DNA from: Gemmatimonadaceae bacterium
GTDB lineage: Bacteria > Gemmatimonadota > Gemmatimonadetes > Gemmatimonadales > Gemmatimonadaceae
DNA: 64,000 bases
Assembly (NCBI GenBank): GCA_019637355.1
Contig: JAHBVT010000001.1
Coordinates: 1,457,192 to 1,521,191, forward strand
Reading direction: 5' to 3'
How positions within the stretch are numbered: the first letter of the stretch is position 1; each line of letters begins with the position of its first letter. Below the pieces are notes generated by a model. The model had not been told where the DNA came from. It searched no databases and saw nothing but the letters and a program-made list of their open reading frames with translations. The translations under genes and the position numbers were made by a program. Of this stretch, positions 45,245 through 56,274 are shown in pieces.

Positions 45245-46821
45245 CAGCCGCCGACCAGCGACCCGGCGTGCATCGCCGCACCCGCCTTCAGCTGCGCGAG
45301 CAGCAGGTCTCCGTGCCGCGCGAGCATCGGCACCGGATTCAAGCGACGCTCCTGCCGCTGGTTGTCCGGCATCAGCGATGCGCGCACCGTGTTGAGGTCC
45401 TGCACCGCCTCGGTGGCGCGGTCGCGGGACGCGGCACGCAATCGGCGCTCCAGGCGATCCACGCGGTGCAGCATCTGGTGCCGCGCGCCCTCGATCACGC
45501 GGTCCGGTACGAGGTGGTCCAACGACGTCGACACGGCACCCAGTGCATCCAGGCGCTCGGCGAGATCGCGGCGCAGGCCGTCCAGCGCGTCGCGCACGGC
45601 CGCCGGCATTGCACGATCGCCGATGCGGCGCTCGGCCGCGTGCGGATCGCGCAGATCGTCGAGCACCATCCCGAGCCGTCCCAATCGTCGGTCGATGCTC
45701 GGCTCCACCACCGTCGCCGCCCAGCGCGGCACCGCCAGCGGCGCGGCCACGCCCAGCGCATCAGCCACCGCGCTCACCTGCGAGAAGTAGGCCAGTTCGC
45801 CGGGGCCAGCCACGTAGGCCACCGTCGGCAGGATGCGCGTCTCCACCACCGGGCGCAGCAACACGTTGGCCGAGAGGATCGAGTCTGCGCGATGCGCGAC
45901 CTCCGAGGCCTGCGAGATCGGGATCCGTTCCTTCACGCCCGCCAGCGAGCGGAACACCAGCGAGAGCCGAGGTACGCGAGCCACCTGCGCGCGGAACCCC
46001 GCGCGCTCGATCGCCACCACACGCAACGCCAGCGCCTCATCCACGCTGGGGGCACGTCGCAACGCCTCCACCAGCGTCGGGCGTGCCGCCGCACGGGTGG
46101 CGGGATGCCACGCGTCCAGCACCGCGATGCCGTGCGGCTCGAGCAGGCTGCGCAGGAAGCGCACGTAGGCACCACCGATCGTGGCGTCCGGATGGTACGC
46201 CGCCTTGAGCGCGTCGAGGATGGCGCCGTGCGGCGCCGAGCCGGCCGCGGTCACCAACTGCTCGAACTGCTCTCCGGTGTCGCCCAGCGGCATCTCGGCC
46301 ATCACCACGCCTTCGTTGCCGCGGCGCGGGATCGCGAGCCGATGCACCTGCCCCTCGCCGGCCACGGCCGTCCAGGAGGCCTCGGCGAAGTCGCCGTCAT
46401 CCGTCGCGGCCCAGAACACCGGTGCGGTGGGAATCCCGGTCTCGCGCTCGATGCGATCGGCCAGCGTGAGCGCCGACAGCGCCTTGAGCAGCGTATACAT
46501 CGGCCCGCCGAACAGTCCGGGCTGCTGCCCCGTGGTGACGACGATGCCATTGGCCTCGGCGACACGCTCGAGGCGCTCTGCTGCGGCCCCAGAGGGGTCG
46601 AGCGCGGGCCGCAGGCCCGCCAGCCATCGCGAGCCGCTGAACTCGCCGCGCACGCGCTCGGCGCGTTCGCGCCAGGCCGCAGCACCGCTCGGGCGCGCCG
46701 GGAACCAGTCGGCCGGCGCCTGTCCCTCCTGGGCCGCCCGCGACAACGGCGAACCACCCAGCGTCTCCGTCACGAGGCGCGGCGCGCTCACCGCACCCCG
46801 CCCGGCATCATCCACCGACAT
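45244..46821 (-). CDS. bshC: Bacillithiol biosynthesis cysteine-adding enzyme BshC
   Basis: Adds cysteine to GlcN-malate in the last step of bacillithiol (a low-molecular-weight thiol) synthesis. The 525-aa protein has the family signature VVTTGQQPGLFGGPMYTLLKALSA (quoted only in parts: TTGQQPGLFGG) and PVFWAATDDGDFAEA. The C-terminal part has a long coiled coil (about 380-470). bshA and bshB are not in the window. Its presence argues that the organism uses bacillithiol, known from Firmicutes, Deinococcus and Bacteroidetes groups, despite being an LPS-bearing diderm. Confidence 0.88.
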   Translation of the reverse strand: MSVDDAGRGAVSAPRLVTETLGGSPLSRAAQEGQAPADWFPARPSGAAAWRERAERVRGEFSGSRWLAGLRPALDPSGAAAERLERVAEANGIVVTTGQQPGLFGGPMYTLLKALSALTLADRIERETGIPTAPVFWAATDDGDFAEASWTAVAGEGQVHRLAIPRRGNEGVVMAEMPLGDTGEQFEQLVTAAGSAPHGAILDALKAAYHPDATIGGAYVRFLRSLLEPHGIAVLDAWHPATRAAARPTLVEALRRAPSVDEALALRVVAIERAGFRAQVARVPRLSLVFRSLAGVKERIPISQASEVAHRADSILSANVLLRPVVETRILPTVAYVAGPGELAYFSQVSAVADALGVAAPLAVPRWAATVVEPSIDRRLGRLGMVLDDLRDPHAAERRIGDRAMPAAVRDALDGLRRDLAERLDALGAVSTSLDHLVPDRVIEGARHQMLHRVDRLERRLRAASRDRATEAVQDLNTVRASLMPDNQRQERRLNPVPMLARHGDLLLAQLKAGAAMHAGSLVGG

Positions 46822-46851
46822 CGCTGCATCAACGGTCGCATCAGGTCGTCG

Positions 46852-47319
46852 CTACTTGTGGTAGGGTTCACCGCGCCCAAGCGTGCCGGCGCGATAGATC
46901 TGTTCCATCAGGACCAACCGTGCGAGTTCGTGCGGCAACGTCCACGGGGCGAGGCTCAGCCGCCGCCGGGCCCGCTCCCGCAGGGCCTCACTGACCCCGA
47001 ACGCCCCGCCGATCACGAACGCCACGTCCTGCGCCCGTTCGCGCTGCGCCTGCAGAAACGCCGCGAACCCTTCGGACGTGAACCGCTCGCCATCAGACGG
47101 GTCGCAGAGCACCACCTGCGCCGCGTCAGGAATCCGCGCCAGCAGGCGCTCGCCCTCGCGGGCCATCACCTGCGCCGGCGCCAATCCGCGGCCGCCTTCT
47201 TCCTTCACTTCGACGATCTCGAGCGGCCAGTAGTGCGCCGCCCGTTCCTCGTACTGACGAATGGCCGCCGCGAGCGCCGCATCTCGCGGCTTCCCGACGG
47301 CGGCCACCAGCACCTTCAT
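46852..47319 (-). CDS. rlmH: 23S rRNA (pseudouridine-1915-N3)-methyltransferase RlmH
   Basis: SPOUT-fold methyltransferase acting on helix 69 of 23S rRNA in assembled 70S ribosomes. The 155-aa protein is near full family length and has VLCDPSDGERFTSEGFA, the knot segment FVIGGAFGVSEALRERA, and the C-terminal TLPHELARLVLMEQIYRA with YHK at the end. It lies 30 bases from the end of gdhA upstream and 30 from bshC downstream, all leftward. Confidence 0.94.
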   Translation of the reverse strand: MKVLVAAVGKPRDAALAAAIRQYEERAAHYWPLEIVEVKEEGGRGLAPAQVMAREGERLLARIPDAAQVVLCDPSDGERFTSEGFAAFLQAQRERAQDVAFVIGGAFGVSEALRERARRRLSLAPWTLPHELARLVLMEQIYRAGTLGRGEPYHK

Positions 47320-47349
47320 CGCCGCCCCGGCCGCGCCGAGGCCCGCGAC

Positions 47350-48654
<1,305 letters not shown>

Positions 48655-48703
48655 CGATTCGAGGGTGCAACGCCGGGCCGTGCCGGCTGAGGAGGGTCGG
48701 ACT

Positions 48704-49717
48704 TCAGGGCTGCGATCCGGGGACGAGCCGACGCAGTGCCTCGTGCAGTGGCGCTGCGCCCCGCTCGACCTCGACAGCCTGTGAAAGATACCACAGCGGG
48801 GGGGCGTGGCGAGGCCAGAGCGGAGCCAGCTTGACCGCGTCCTTGAGGGTGCACACGGCTCGGTCCACCTCCGCGGCCCTGGCTGCCAGCACCGCCGCAT
48901 CCTGGGCCGTAAACGCGTGGTGGTCTGGGAAGCTCGCCGAACTCACGACTGCGCCAAGGGACTCCAACTGACGCGCGAACGGCCCCGGTGCCCCGATCGC
49001 CGAGATGGCCAACACTTGGCACCCTGCCAGCACATCCACCGGCAGCGGCGCGGCCGCGTTGTCACGGGCGTCGTGCAGCGCCCCCGGCTTCAGCGCAAGG
49101 ATGGCCATCGGCGGCGCGCCGGCATACCCAGTCCAGGCCGCCGCCACGGCCTCGGCCTCCGCCAAACTCGACGACTTGCGCGTCACGAGCACCAGGCTCG
49201 CGCGCCGAATGCCCCCTGCGGCTTCCCGCAGGGGGCCAGCCGGCAACACACGCCTCGGCGTCCCCTGCTCCGCCGCCAGCAACACGAGATCCAGGTCGCG
49301 CTTGGCGCGCCGGTGCTGGAAGGCATCGTCGAGCACCACGACCGTGGCGCCGCCGGCCTTGGCTTGGCGCGCCCCGGCCACGCGGTCGGCGTTCACGATG
49401 ACAGGCACGTCCGGATTCAAGCGCCGATGGACGAGCGGCTCGTCGGCGCCGTAGCCGCGCATCACGATCGCGGGGCGCGCGCCCAGCTGCCGCAGCTCGG
49501 CCGCGATCCACGCGGCCACCGGCGTCTTGCCCGTGCCGCCGACACTCAGGTTTCCCACGCTCACCGCCGGAACGCCCAACGGGTGGCTGCGCAGCAGGCC
49601 CACATCGAAGAGCGTGTTCCGCAGGCCGGTAACCGCTCGGTACAACCACGAGAGCGGCGACAGCGCCCAGGCGGCTGGGCCGTCTTCCGCCCAGATCTTC
49701 TCGATCGATCCGCTCAT
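48704..49717 (-). CDS. lpxK: Tetraacyldisaccharide 4'-kinase
   Basis: Phosphorylates the 4' position of the lipid A disaccharide at the inner membrane. The 337-aa protein has the N-terminal membrane-binding helix region ([19 protein letters not shown]), the P-loop in [18 protein letters not shown] (about residues 52-69), MRGYGAD, and [10 protein letters not shown] with the catalytic Asp region. It overlaps the acyltransferase gene by 4 bases. Together with lpxA-D it covers most of lipid A synthesis here. Confidence 0.93.
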   Translation of the reverse strand: MSGSIEKIWAEDGPAAWALSPLSWLYRAVTGLRNTLFDVGLLRSHPLGVPAVSVGNLSVGGTGKTPVAAWIAAELRQLGARPAIVMRGYGADEPLVHRRLNPDVPVIVNADRVAGARQAKAGGATVVVLDDAFQHRRAKRDLDLVLLAAEQGTPRRVLPAGPLREAAGGIRRASLVLVTRKSSSLAEAEAVAAAWTGYAGAPPMAILALKPGALHDARDNAAAPLPVDVLAGCQVLAISAIGAPGPFARQLESLGAVVSSASFPDHHAFTAQDAAVLAARAAEVDRAVCTLKDAVKLAPLWPRHAPPLWYLSQAVEVERGAAPLHEALRRLVPGSQP

Positions 49718-50394
49718 CGCGCTGCCCCGCCATTGGGCGCAGGCCCGAGCCGGCGCGTCAACTCGGCCATCGACGCCGCGCTGGTGTCGGGCGGCACCCA
49801 GGGGTCACCATAGTGCACGCGAATGCGCGCGAACGGCTTGGGCAACTGGAAACGGTCCCAACTGCGCAGGTGCCAGGCGCGCGGAATCTCCGACCACACC
49901 GGGACGATCGGCGCCTGCGCCCGCACGGCCGCGATGAGGGCGCCCGGCTGGGGCACGCCCGCAGGTCCACGGGGGCCATCGGGCGTGATCGCGAACGCGC
50001 TGCCTCGCCCGAGCTCACTGACCATCGCGTGCAGTGCATCGCGCCCGCCGCGTGAACTCGATCCGCGGATGCCACGGTAGCCCCACCCGGCTATCACGCG
50101 GAAGATGATCTCGCCGTCACCGTGCTGGCTGACCAATGCACAGATGTCGCGAAACCGATTGGCCCAGAGGTGCGGCAGCAACTGGCCGTGCCAACACGCG
50201 AGAATGAACGGCCGACGGGCCGCGCGCAGCGCAGCCACAGGGCCGTAATCCACCTCTTCGACCCGCCAGGTTCGTCCGAGCAGCTCGAGCAGCGGCCGTC
50301 CTAGCGCCACGCTCCAGCGCGTCTTGCGCGCCCGCTGTGCCGTCCGCTTCGCCGCAGCGGCGTCCACACCTCGTGCCGCCTCCGGCGCGCTCAC
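49714..50394 (-). CDS. Lysophospholipid acyltransferase-like protein (DUF374)
   Basis: A 226-aa LPLAT-superfamily protein. FILACWHGQLLPHLW has the tryptophan-His of the acyltransferase H-x4-D-like site (WHGQLL), and AFAITPDGPRGPAGVPQPG is the classic DUF374 segment (PDGPRGP). It starts at GTG 50392-50394, overlapping lpxB by 4 bases, and ends overlapping lpxK. In this position many bacteria carry a late lipid A acyltransferase (LpxL/LpxM), so it may add a secondary acyl chain, but the DUF374 group is distinct and unproven. It has an N-terminal amphipathic stretch but no clear membrane helix. Confidence 0.72.
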   Translation of the reverse strand: MSAPEAARGVDAAAAKRTAQRARKTRWSVALGRPLLELLGRTWRVEEVDYGPVAALRAARRPFILACWHGQLLPHLWANRFRDICALVSQHGDGEIIFRVIAGWGYRGIRGSSSRGGRDALHAMVSELGRGSAFAITPDGPRGPAGVPQPGALIAAVRAQAPIVPVWSEIPRAWHLRSWDRFQLPKPFARIRVHYGDPWVPPDTSAASMAELTRRLGPAPNGGAAR

Positions 50395-51497
50395 CGGAGC
50401 ATCTCCGCCGCGATCTCCGCCACACGCAGCGACGCCCCGGGCGTACCCAGTCGCGCACGCACGTCGGCGAGGCCGGCCAGCATCGTCTGGCGCACCGCGC
50501 CGTCGGCATCGAACAGCGGCTCCAAGGCATTGGCAACCGGCTCGGTGCGGAACGCGCCCTGCACGAACTCCGGCGCCACACGCCGTCCCGCCACGATGTT
50601 CAACAGCCCGATGTGCTCGATCTTCACCAGGCGCTTGGCGATCGCGTACGAGATCGGGCTCGTGCGGTAGACAATCGCGCAGGGCGTTCCCGCGACCGCC
50701 GCCTCGAGCGTCGTCGTACCGCTCTTGCACAACGCCACGTCGGCGGCGCGGAGCACGTCGAAGCTCGCCGAGCGCACCAGCGGAACCGGCACGTCGTCAT
50801 CGCGCAGCGCGATCGTCGGCGCGACGCTGAGCACCACCTGCAACCCCGGGCGGCGGCGGCGCAGCTCGTCGGCCACGGCCAGGAAGTCCGCGAGATGCCG
50901 GCGAATCTCCTCGGCGCGGCTGCCCGGAAACAGCGCAAGCAACTCTCCCGTGGCGGGCAAGCCGAGCCGGGCCCGCGCCTCGGCCTGCGTCGGCAAGGTC
51001 TGCGCGCGGTCCAACAGAGGGTGGCCTACGAAGGTCGCATCGATGCCCGCCTCGCGGAGCATCGCTTCCTCGAACGGGAGGATCACCGCCGCCTTCCGGA
51101 TGACGCGCGCCATCTGCTTGAGACGCCCAGCGCGCCAGGCCCACACCTGCGGCGTGATGTAGTACAGCACGGGAATGCCCCGCGCCGCCGCCGCGGCGGC
51201 CACGCGCATATTGAACCCGGGGTAGTCGATGCAGACCACCAGGCCCACCGCGCCAGAAGCGAAGCGTGCCTCGAGCCGCTTGAACAGCCGGTAGTGCGCG
51301 GGGATGTGCCGCAGCACCTCCACGAACCCGACCACGCCCTCGTGTTCCTCGAGCATCGTGACGCCGGCGGCGCGCATCCGCGCGCCCCCCGTGCCCGTCA
51401 GCGGCACGCCCGGCCGCAGCGCGCGCAGTCGCTCCGCGAGGATGGCCCCGTGCAAGTCGCCCGAGGCCTCCCCCGCGAGGATCAGAATCTCACGCAC
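50391..51497 (-). CDS. lpxB: Lipid-A-disaccharide synthase
   Basis: GT19 enzyme joining UDP-2,3-diacylglucosamine and lipid X. The 368-aa protein starts ILILAGEASGDLHGAILAERL (family signature) and has GFVEVLRHIPAHYRLFKRLE, YYITPQVWAWRAGRLKQM and FVGHPLLD. The C-terminal donor-binding part has LALFPGSRAEEIRRHL and CKSGTTTLEAAVAGTP. The start is GTG 51495-51497, overlapping the oxidoreductase by 8 bases. Full length. Confidence 0.94.
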   Translation of the reverse strand: MREILILAGEASGDLHGAILAERLRALRPGVPLTGTGGARMRAAGVTMLEEHEGVVGFVEVLRHIPAHYRLFKRLEARFASGAVGLVVCIDYPGFNMRVAAAAAARGIPVLYYITPQVWAWRAGRLKQMARVIRKAAVILPFEEAMLREAGIDATFVGHPLLDRAQTLPTQAEARARLGLPATGELLALFPGSRAEEIRRHLADFLAVADELRRRRPGLQVVLSVAPTIALRDDDVPVPLVRSASFDVLRAADVALCKSGTTTLEAAVAGTPCAIVYRTSPISYAIAKRLVKIEHIGLLNIVAGRRVAPEFVQGAFRTEPVANALEPLFDADGAVRQTMLAGLADVRARLGTPGASLRVAEIAAEMLR

Positions 51498-52494
51498 CGC
51501 GCCCCGGCAGGTGGCCGCGCAGGGCGGGCAGCGCCCGCTCGATATCGCCGACGATCCGGAGCGCCACGGCCAACGCGTCGCGGCCGGCGCGGCCGCTCAC
51601 GGCCACCGGCGCCTCGCCCTTCACCGCCGCCACAAAGCTCTCGAGCTCCAGCCGAAGCGGCTCGCCCTCGGGCGCCTCAATCGCCACGCGCTCCACGAAC
51701 GCCTCCAGCGGCTGCGCCTGCTTGGCCAGCGCCGCGAGATCCACGTCGCCGCGCAACCGGTACAGCTCGCCCGTCCCTGAGGCGAGGTCCAGAGACATAT
51801 AGCCGTTCCGCTGGAAGATCCGCAGCTTGCGCGTGCGTTCGCGCGAGACGCGACTCGCCGTGATCGTCGCCACCGCGCCGGAATCGAACGTCACGCGGGC
51901 ATTCGCGATATCGATGCTCGGCGTCAGCACTGGGAGCCCCGCGGCCTGCACGTCCTTCACCGGCGACCCGATCAGCGTCAGCACCAGGTCGATGTCGTGG
52001 ATCATCAGGTCCAGCACCACCGCCACGTCGGAGCCCCGCGGATTGAACGGTGCGAGCCGGTCGCTGTCGATGAACAGCGGTGTGTCCACATAGGGCAGTG
52101 CCGCCCGGATCGCCCGGTTGAAGCGCTCGATATGGCCGATCTGGATCAGCTTGCCGACGCGCTCGGCGATCGCCAGCAACTCGTCCGCTTCCTCGATCGT
52201 CACCGTGATCGGCTTCTCGATCAACAAGTGCTTGCCGCTCTCGAGCGCCTGCTTCGCCACCGCGTGGTGGTGCGTCGTCGGGACCACGATGCTCACGGCG
52301 TCCACGTCGTCGAGCAACGCCTGCAGATCCGGATACGCGCGGATGCCCAGCTCACGCGACACCGTGCCGGCGCGATCGGCATTGGCCTCGAAGAAGCCCT
52401 TGAAGACGATGCCGGGCAGGTCGCGCAGGATCCGCGCGTGATGGTAGCCGAGGCTCCCGGTGCCGATCACGCCGAGACGCAGGGGATGGCTCAC
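51490..52494 (-). CDS. Gfo/Idh/MocA oxidoreductase in the lipid A operon (GnnA-like candidate)
   Basis: A 334-aa NAD(P)-dependent oxidoreductase. The N-terminal Rossmann domain has RLGVIGTGSLGYHHARIL; LLIEKPITVT carries the catalytic lysine of the family, and DLMIHDIDLVLTL has the histidine usually used for catalysis. It lies between lpxA and lpxB and overlaps both. GnnA, in bacteria that make lipid A from GlcN3N (for example Acidithiobacillus and Leptospira), belongs to this family, so it may oxidise the 3-OH of UDP-GlcNAc. However, the partner aminotransferase GnnB is not seen here, and LpxH/LpxI is also absent. The assignment is tentative. Confidence 0.62.
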   Translation of the reverse strand: MSHPLRLGVIGTGSLGYHHARILRDLPGIVFKGFFEANADRAGTVSRELGIRAYPDLQALLDDVDAVSIVVPTTHHHAVAKQALESGKHLLIEKPITVTIEEADELLAIAERVGKLIQIGHIERFNRAIRAALPYVDTPLFIDSDRLAPFNPRGSDVAVVLDLMIHDIDLVLTLIGSPVKDVQAAGLPVLTPSIDIANARVTFDSGAVATITASRVSRERTRKLRIFQRNGYMSLDLASGTGELYRLRGDVDLAALAKQAQPLEAFVERVAIEAPEGEPLRLELESFVAAVKGEAPVAVSGRAGRDALAVALRIVGDIERALPALRGHLPGRGA

Positions 52495-53264
52495 GTCACC
52501 ACCCCCCGGCCGCTCGCGTCCACGAACTCCACAAAGGCCTGCACCTCCGGGAACTGCTTCAGCTCGCCGGCCTTGGCCAGCGCCTGGGTAATGTTCAGAT
52601 CGGAACGAAAGAACAGGCGATACGCCTTCTTCAGCTCGCTCACGACCTCCTCCTTGAATCCGCTGCGCTGGAGCCCCACCGAGTTGAGCCCGTAGAGCTG
52701 CACCGGGTTGCCCACCGCCTTCACGAATGGCGGGATGTCCTTGGAAATGCGCGAGGCCCCGCCGACGAAGGCGTGCCGCCCGATCTTGGCGAACTGGTGC
52801 ACCGCGCAGATCCCCGAGATGATCGCCTTGTCGTGCACCGTCACGTGGCCGGCCAGTTGCGTGCCGTTGGAGATGATCACGCCGTCACCGACGTGGCAAT
52901 CGTGCGCCAGGTGCACGTACGACATCAGGAAGCAGTTCTTCCCCACCGTCGTCTTGAACGACTCGCTGGTCCCGCGATTGATCGTGAGGTACTCGCGCAG
53001 CGTCGTGCCCTCGCCGATCTCCACCGTCGTGACCTCGCCCTTGAACTTGAGGTCCTGCGGCCGCCCCCCGAGCACTGTGCCGATGCCGACCGTCACCCGC
53101 GGCGCGAGGATCACGTGCTCCTCCAGCGTCGCCCGCATCTGGATGACGCTCCCGTCCCCGACCACGCAGTGCGGCCCGACGTAGGCCCAGGGCCCGATCT
53201 CCACGTCCGCGCCAAGCTCAGCCTTGGGGTCGACGATCGCCGTCGGATGGATGCGCGCGCTCAT
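52491..53264 (-). CDS. lpxA: UDP-N-acetylglucosamine O-acyltransferase
   Basis: First enzyme of lipid A synthesis: a trimeric left-handed beta-helix acyltransferase using acyl-ACP. The 257-aa protein is built of hexapeptide repeats ([36 protein letters not shown]). The catalytic histidine lies in the [13 protein letters not shown] region. The C-terminal helical domain follows with [16 protein letters not shown]. It overlaps lpxC/fabZ upstream and the oxidoreductase downstream by 4 bases each. Chain length and O- versus N-acyl preference cannot be read by eye. Confidence 0.93.
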   Translation of the reverse strand: MSARIHPTAIVDPKAELGADVEIGPWAYVGPHCVVGDGSVIQMRATLEEHVILAPRVTVGIGTVLGGRPQDLKFKGEVTTVEIGEGTTLREYLTINRGTSESFKTTVGKNCFLMSYVHLAHDCHVGDGVIISNGTQLAGHVTVHDKAIISGICAVHQFAKIGRHAFVGGASRISKDIPPFVKAVGNPVQLYGLNSVGLQRSGFKEEVVSELKKAYRLFFRSDLNITQALAKAGELKQFPEVQAFVEFVDASGRGVVT

Positions 53265-54550
53265 CGGTCGCGTACCATCGCGGCCATCTCGGCCTCGCAG
53301 ACGACCTGCCCGTCCACCTTCGCCTTGCCGGCGATGCGGCAGACCTTTCCGCGCAGTTGGATGATGTCCACTTCGAAGCGCAGCTGGTCACCGGGCTTCA
53401 CGGGGCGCCGGAACTTGATGTTGTCGATGCTCATAAAGTAGACGACCTTGCTTTCCGGGTCGTCCACCGTCCCCATCAGGAGCACGCCACCGGCCTGCGC
53501 CATCGCCTCGACGATCAAGACACCGGGCATGATCGGGTGCCCCGGGAAGTGGCCCTGGAAGAACGGCTCGTTGATCGTGACGTTCTTGATCGCCACGACG
53601 CGCTTGTTGGCCTCCATCTCCACCACCCGGTCCACCAGCAGGAACGGGTACCGGTGGGGGAGGATCTTCATGATGTCTTCGATCTCGAGCACGCCTGCCT
53701 CCTCGTGAGCGGGCCCCGGCGACGCCTCGGCGTGCGCGAGCATCTCGCGCACCAGCGTCACGGTCCCGCGGTGGCTCGGCTTGGTCGCCGAGATCCTTGC
53801 CTGAATCCGCTGCCCCGCCAGCGCGAGGTCGCCTACCACATCCATCGCCTTGTGCCGCACGAACTCATCCGGCCAGCGCAGCGCGCCGTCCACCACGCCG
53901 CGCTCGTCGAGCACGATCGTGTTCTCCGCCGACGCCCCCTGAATCAACCCCTTTCCGCGCAGCTCTTCCACCCACGACAGCATCCCGAACGTGCGCGCCG
54001 GCGACAGCTCCTGCGCGAAGCTCGCGTCCGTCACCGTCCAGCGCCCCTCCTGCGTGCCGATCGAAGGATGCGCGAAGTCGATCTTCACCTCGAGTTCGAA
54101 GCGATCCGCCGGATGGGCCACGTACACCGACTCGCCATCCACCACCCGAACCGACTCGCGCAACCGCAGCACCTGCGGCGCGCCCGCCTGCTCCGTCACG
54201 CCAGCCGATACCAAGGCGGCGCGGAACGGTTCGGCCGATCCGTCAGCGATCGGCGGCTCGGCGCTGTCCATCTCAATCAGCAGGTCGTCAATGCCGAGCC
54301 CCGCCACCGCCGCGAGCACGTGCTCCACGGTGTGCAACGCCGCCTCGCCCTCGCCAAGCTGCGTCCGGCGCTCGGCCGCCACCGCCACTGAGACGTGCGC
54401 CGGCGTCTCCGGCTGGCCCGGCAGGTCCGTACGCCGGAAGCGCAGGCCCACCCCGCTGGCCGCCGGTACGAATCGCAGCGTGCACGGCCGCCCGAGGTGC
54501 AGCCCGACCCCGCTGACGCTCACCGCCTGCCGGATCGTGCGCCGGCTCAC
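53261..54550 (-). CDS. lpxC-fabZ: Fused LpxC deacetylase - FabZ dehydratase
   Basis: A 429-aa protein joining two enzymes: UDP-3-O-acyl-GlcNAc deacetylase (about 1-280) and 3-hydroxyacyl-ACP dehydratase (about 285-428). The LpxC part has [18 protein letters not shown] and the zinc/active-site block [17 protein letters not shown]. The FabZ part has [13 protein letters not shown] and [23 protein letters not shown] with the catalytic His and Glu. The start is GTG 54548-54550, overlapping lpxD by 4 bases. The same fusion is known in Bacteroidetes/Chlorobi. Two of the five CATG sites in the window fall in the FabZ half. Confidence 0.93.
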   Translation of the reverse strand: MSRRTIRQAVSVSGVGLHLGRPCTLRFVPAASGVGLRFRRTDLPGQPETPAHVSVAVAAERRTQLGEGEAALHTVEHVLAAVAGLGIDDLLIEMDSAEPPIADGSAEPFRAALVSAGVTEQAGAPQVLRLRESVRVVDGESVYVAHPADRFELEVKIDFAHPSIGTQEGRWTVTDASFAQELSPARTFGMLSWVEELRGKGLIQGASAENTIVLDERGVVDGALRWPDEFVRHKAMDVVGDLALAGQRIQARISATKPSHRGTVTLVREMLAHAEASPGPAHEEAGVLEIEDIMKILPHRYPFLLVDRVVEMEANKRVVAIKNVTINEPFFQGHFPGHPIMPGVLIVEAMAQAGGVLLMGTVDDPESKVVYFMSIDNIKFRRPVKPGDQLRFEVDIIQLRGKVCRIAGKAKVDGQVVCEAEMAAMVRDR

Positions 54551-55590
54551 GCGCCGTCCTCGCGGTCGAGCAAGCGCTGGAGGCGCTTCAGCAGGCCCGG
54601 CAGCTTCGCCAACGCCGCGTAGCCGCGCAGCGAATCCTTGTGCGGCCGCGCCGGATAGCCACCCCAGACCTCGCCCGACGGCACGTCGGAGATGATGCCC
54701 GCCTGCGCCGTGAGCGTAGCCTTGTCGCCCACGCTCACGTGCCCCGACACGCCCACCTGGCCCGCCATCACCACCCCGTCGCCAATGCGCACGCTCCCAG
54801 CGATTCCCACCTGCGCCGCCATCAGGCACAGGCGCCCGATGCGGACGTTGTGTGCCACGTGCACCAAGTTGTCGAGCTTGGTCCCGTCACCAATCACCGT
54901 TTGGTCGATGCTGCCGCGGTCGATCGTGCAATTCGCCCCAATCTCCACGTCGTTGCCGATGATGCAGCCCCCGACGTGCGGAATCTTCTGGTGTGCGCCG
55001 CCGTGGAAGACGTAGCCGAAGCCATCAGAACCGATCCGCGAGCCGCTGTGGATGGCCACACGTGAGCCCAACTGCACCCCCGGATACAGCGTCACCTGGG
55101 GGTACAGGCGCACGTTCTCTCCGACCGTCACGCCCTCGCCGACCACACAGTGCGCGCCGATCCACGCACCGCGCCCGACTCGCGCACCAGCGCCGATCAC
55201 CGCGTACGGCTCGACGCAGGCGTCGGCGTCCACTTGAGCCGAGGGATCCACCACCGCCGTGGCGTGCACGCCAACGAAGGGGCGCTCCGGCTGGCGGTAC
55301 AGGCGCGGCAGCAGGGCAAGAATCGCCTCGTGGGGCTTGGCGACGACCACGCGGTTGGCGCAGCCGCCCGGTGCGTCCTTGAGGTCAGGCGAGACCAAGA
55401 TCGCCCCCGCCTGCGTACCCGCCAGCAACTTCAGGTACTTCGGCGACGCCAAGAACGACAACGCCTCCCCATCGGCACGGTCGAGCGGGGCGATGCGGGA
55501 CACCCGGGTCTCCGGGTCGCCCTGCACCGTCCCGCCAACGGCGGCTGCAATCTCCGCGAGCCGCAGGCCTGCACCGTGCGTCTGGGTCAT
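54547..55590 (-). CDS. lpxD: UDP-3-O-(3-hydroxyacyl)glucosamine N-acyltransferase
   Basis: Adds the N-linked acyl chain in lipid A synthesis. The 347-aa protein has an N-terminal uridine-binding domain (about 10-100), the left-handed beta-helix of hexapeptide repeats ([20 protein letters not shown] and many more), and the catalytic histidine region [19 protein letters not shown]-terminal helix follows. It lies 31 bases downstream of skp and overlaps lpxC/fabZ by 4 bases. Confidence 0.92.
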   Translation of the reverse strand: MTQTHGAGLRLAEIAAAVGGTVQGDPETRVSRIAPLDRADGEALSFLASPKYLKLLAGTQAGAILVSPDLKDAPGGCANRVVVAKPHEAILALLPRLYRQPERPFVGVHATAVVDPSAQVDADACVEPYAVIGAGARVGRGAWIGAHCVVGEGVTVGENVRLYPQVTLYPGVQLGSRVAIHSGSRIGSDGFGYVFHGGAHQKIPHVGGCIIGNDVEIGANCTIDRGSIDQTVIGDGTKLDNLVHVAHNVRIGRLCLMAAQVGIAGSVRIGDGVVMAGQVGVSGHVSVGDKATLTAQAGIISDVPSGEVWGGYPARPHKDSLRGYAALAKLPGLLKRLQRLLDREDGA

Positions 55591-55621
55591 CGCCTGGTGG
55601 GGAGGCGTGCCGTCGGCGCCC

Positions 55622-56260
55622 TTACGGGCGCCGCACGCCCGACGGCTGGGCCACTGGCCCGGCCGTCGGCGGCCGCTGCGCAGCCGGCGCCGCGGTCGGC
55701 GCGGCCGCCGGCGGGGTCTGCTGCGGTGGGCGAGCCGTCGCGCGCGCGCGGATGTTGCGCAACACCCGGTCGGTCACGTCCGCGTTCCGGTCGAACGCCA
55801 CGATGTTCTGGCTCGACTCGCGCGCCAGGTCGAGGATCATCACGAAGCCCTCGGCCGCCCGCAGTTCCTCCAGCGCCTCGCCGATGCGGTCGAACAGCGG
55901 CTCGAGCACCTCCTGCTGCATCTCGGCGCTCTCGCGCTCGAGCACCTCGAGCGTGTCGCGGTACCGACCGTCCATCTGCTGCATCACCACGAAGCGCGCC
56001 GTCCGCGTCGCCTGGTCCATCCCGGCGGAGTCGCGCTCGAAGGCGGCCAGCAACGCATTGAGCGAGTCGGCCATCGTGCGCTGGCGCTGGCCGAGCGCGT
56101 TCAGCCGCTCACGGATGAGGTTCTGCGCCTGCTCGGCGCCCGGCATCTCGGCGAGCACGCGCTGCGTGTTCACGAAGCCGACCTTCTGCGCGGCTAGCGG
56201 GCTGGCGGCGACGACGGTGAGGAGGGCGGCCAACCACGCGCCGCGGAAACGTGCGAACAT
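55622..56260 (-). CDS. skp: OmpH/Skp-family periplasmic chaperone
   Basis: A 212-aa exported protein with a signal peptide ([25 protein letters not shown]). After it [20 protein letters not shown] matches the Skp head strand, then a long helical coiled coil (about 45-150) and a short beta return ([16 protein letters not shown]). The last ~45 residues are Ala/Pro/Thr-rich and unlike E. coli Skp. It should hold unfolded outer-membrane proteins for BamA, the gene just upstream on the same mRNA (14 bases). ATG 56258-56260 chosen because it begins the signal peptide. Confidence 0.85.
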   Translation of the reverse strand: MFARFRGAWLAALLTVVAASPLAAQKVGFVNTQRVLAEMPGAEQAQNLIRERLNALGQRQRTMADSLNALLAAFERDSAGMDQATRTARFVVMQQMDGRYRDTLEVLERESAEMQQEVLEPLFDRIGEALEELRAAEGFVMILDLARESSQNIVAFDRNADVTDRVLRNIRARATARPPQQTPPAAAPTAAPAAQRPPTAGPVAQPSGVRRP

Positions 56261-56274
56261 ACGAGACTCCAGGG

